Below are positions 63,762 through 64,000 of a stretch of 64,000 nt of DNA, piece after piece (positions within the stretch are counted from its first letter, which is position 1; each line of letters begins with the position of its first letter). The stretch covers positions 37,395-101,394 of the forward strand of contig JASBSZ010000014.1 of assembly GCA_030148665.1 (NCBI GenBank). Direction: 5' to 3'. The notes under the pieces are model-generated. The model worked only from the letters and a program-made list of their open reading frames with translations, did not search any database and was not told the DNA's origin. The stretch is from Alphaproteobacteria bacterium. Its GTDB lineage: Bacteria; Pseudomonadota; Alphaproteobacteria; Rhodobacterales; Rhodobacteraceae. The position numbers and the translations under genes were made by a program.

Positions 63762-64000
63762 TCAGGCTTCTTCTTTCGGTGCGGGGGGGCGCAGTTCCTG
63801 AACGAAGTCGTTGAAGTCGTCGGCGGCCTGAAAATTCTTGTAGACCGAGGCGAAGCGCACGTAGGCGACGGTATCGATACGGGCCAGCGTGTCCATGACG
63901 ATCTCGCCGACCTTGTCGCTCTCGATATCGCTCTCGCCCATGCTTTCCAGACGCCGCACGATGCCGGAAATCATCTGGTCGATACGGTCCGGATCGAGGG
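63762..64000 (-). CDS. nrdR: Transcriptional repressor NrdR, C-terminal part (5' end outside window)
   Basis: The frame continues to the window edge. Visible residues LDPDRIDQMISGIVRRLES, GEIVMDTLARIDTVAYVRFASVYKNF and the acidic tail match the ATP-cone domain of NrdR. It represses ribonucleotide reductase genes. Its zinc ribbon lies outside the window. TGA 63762-63764 is 3 bp before ribD; likely an operon. The internal ATG 63974 is not the start. Confidence 0.93.
   Translation of the reverse strand, partial: LDPDRIDQMISGIVRRLESMGESDIESDKVGEIVMDTLARIDTVAYVRFASVYKNFQAADDFNDFVQELRPPAPKEEA

Overview
The window looks like chromosomal DNA of an alphaproteobacterium of the order Rhodobacterales (Rhodobacteraceae-like). 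The basis is the high-GC codon usage, the order ubiE-ubiB / mutM-echA-rpsT-dnaA-dnaN-recF-gyrB, a separate F0-only ATP synthase operon (atpI-B-E-b'-b), the pmbA-cysQ-like-DUF4170-waaA-lpxK cluster, glcDEF, and families common in that order (DUF2125, DUF6629, DUF4170, a GT14 glycosyltransferase with a long C-terminal extension). No phage, transposon, CRISPR array, rRNA or tRNA was recognised. The window is almost entirely ordinary, tightly packed core chromosome.

Layout. 0-1 kb: end of a flagellar operon (3' end of fliK, flgD). 1-6 kb: a kinase-like gene overlapping ubiB tail to tail, ubiE-ubiB (ubiquinone), mutM, an enoyl-CoA hydratase. 6-15 kb: rpsT, a 344-bp non-coding stretch with clustered GANTC sites, a rhodanese gene leading into dnaA, then dnaN, recF, a secreted protein, a LysE-type exporter and gyrB. 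15-20 kb: ocd-like and YaiI-like genes, glpK, and a crotonase-SDR pair. 20-26 kb: DUF2125 protein, pmbA, and the lipid A/Kdo genes waaA-lpxK. 26-30 kb: CaiB, DsbA-like and DciA-like genes on the minus strand, divergent mutY, and a NiCoT/UreH-like metal transporter. 30-33 kb: F0 operon. 34-38 kb: FadR-type regulator, AraC-MGMT fusion, nth, adenosine kinase. 38-42 kb: divergent sulfotransferase and GT14-type glycosyltransferase, HIT protein, DUF6629, lone ABC ATPase. 42-53 kb: polA, DUF1285 and a moxR-DUF58-DUF4159-membrane protein operon. 53-57 kb: glcDEF. 57-64 kb: trypsin-like protease, hsp20, gabD, hydrolase, cupin, NylC-like P1 peptidase, ribD and the C-terminal part of nrdR.

The main non-obvious signals are regulatory. 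(1) The same operator geometry, TGGTAA-N7-TTACCA, lies just upstream of the FadR-type regulator gene (34.8 kb) and of glcD (53.2 kb), so the regulator probably controls glycolate oxidation from 18 kb away. (2) hsp20 has an RpoH-like promoter and a leader ending in a hairpin that fits a ROSE-type RNA thermometer. (3) Two copies of a structured intergenic repeat (two hairpins followed by CGTATTTGG and CAAAGAAGAAG) lie directly downstream of two unrelated genes. (4) Five GANTC sites, candidate CcrM methylation sites, fall within about 220 bp ahead of the rhodanese-dnaA pair. The divergent sulfotransferase/GT14 pair is the best candidate for a poorly described biochemical function, probably building a sulfated surface glycan (inference).
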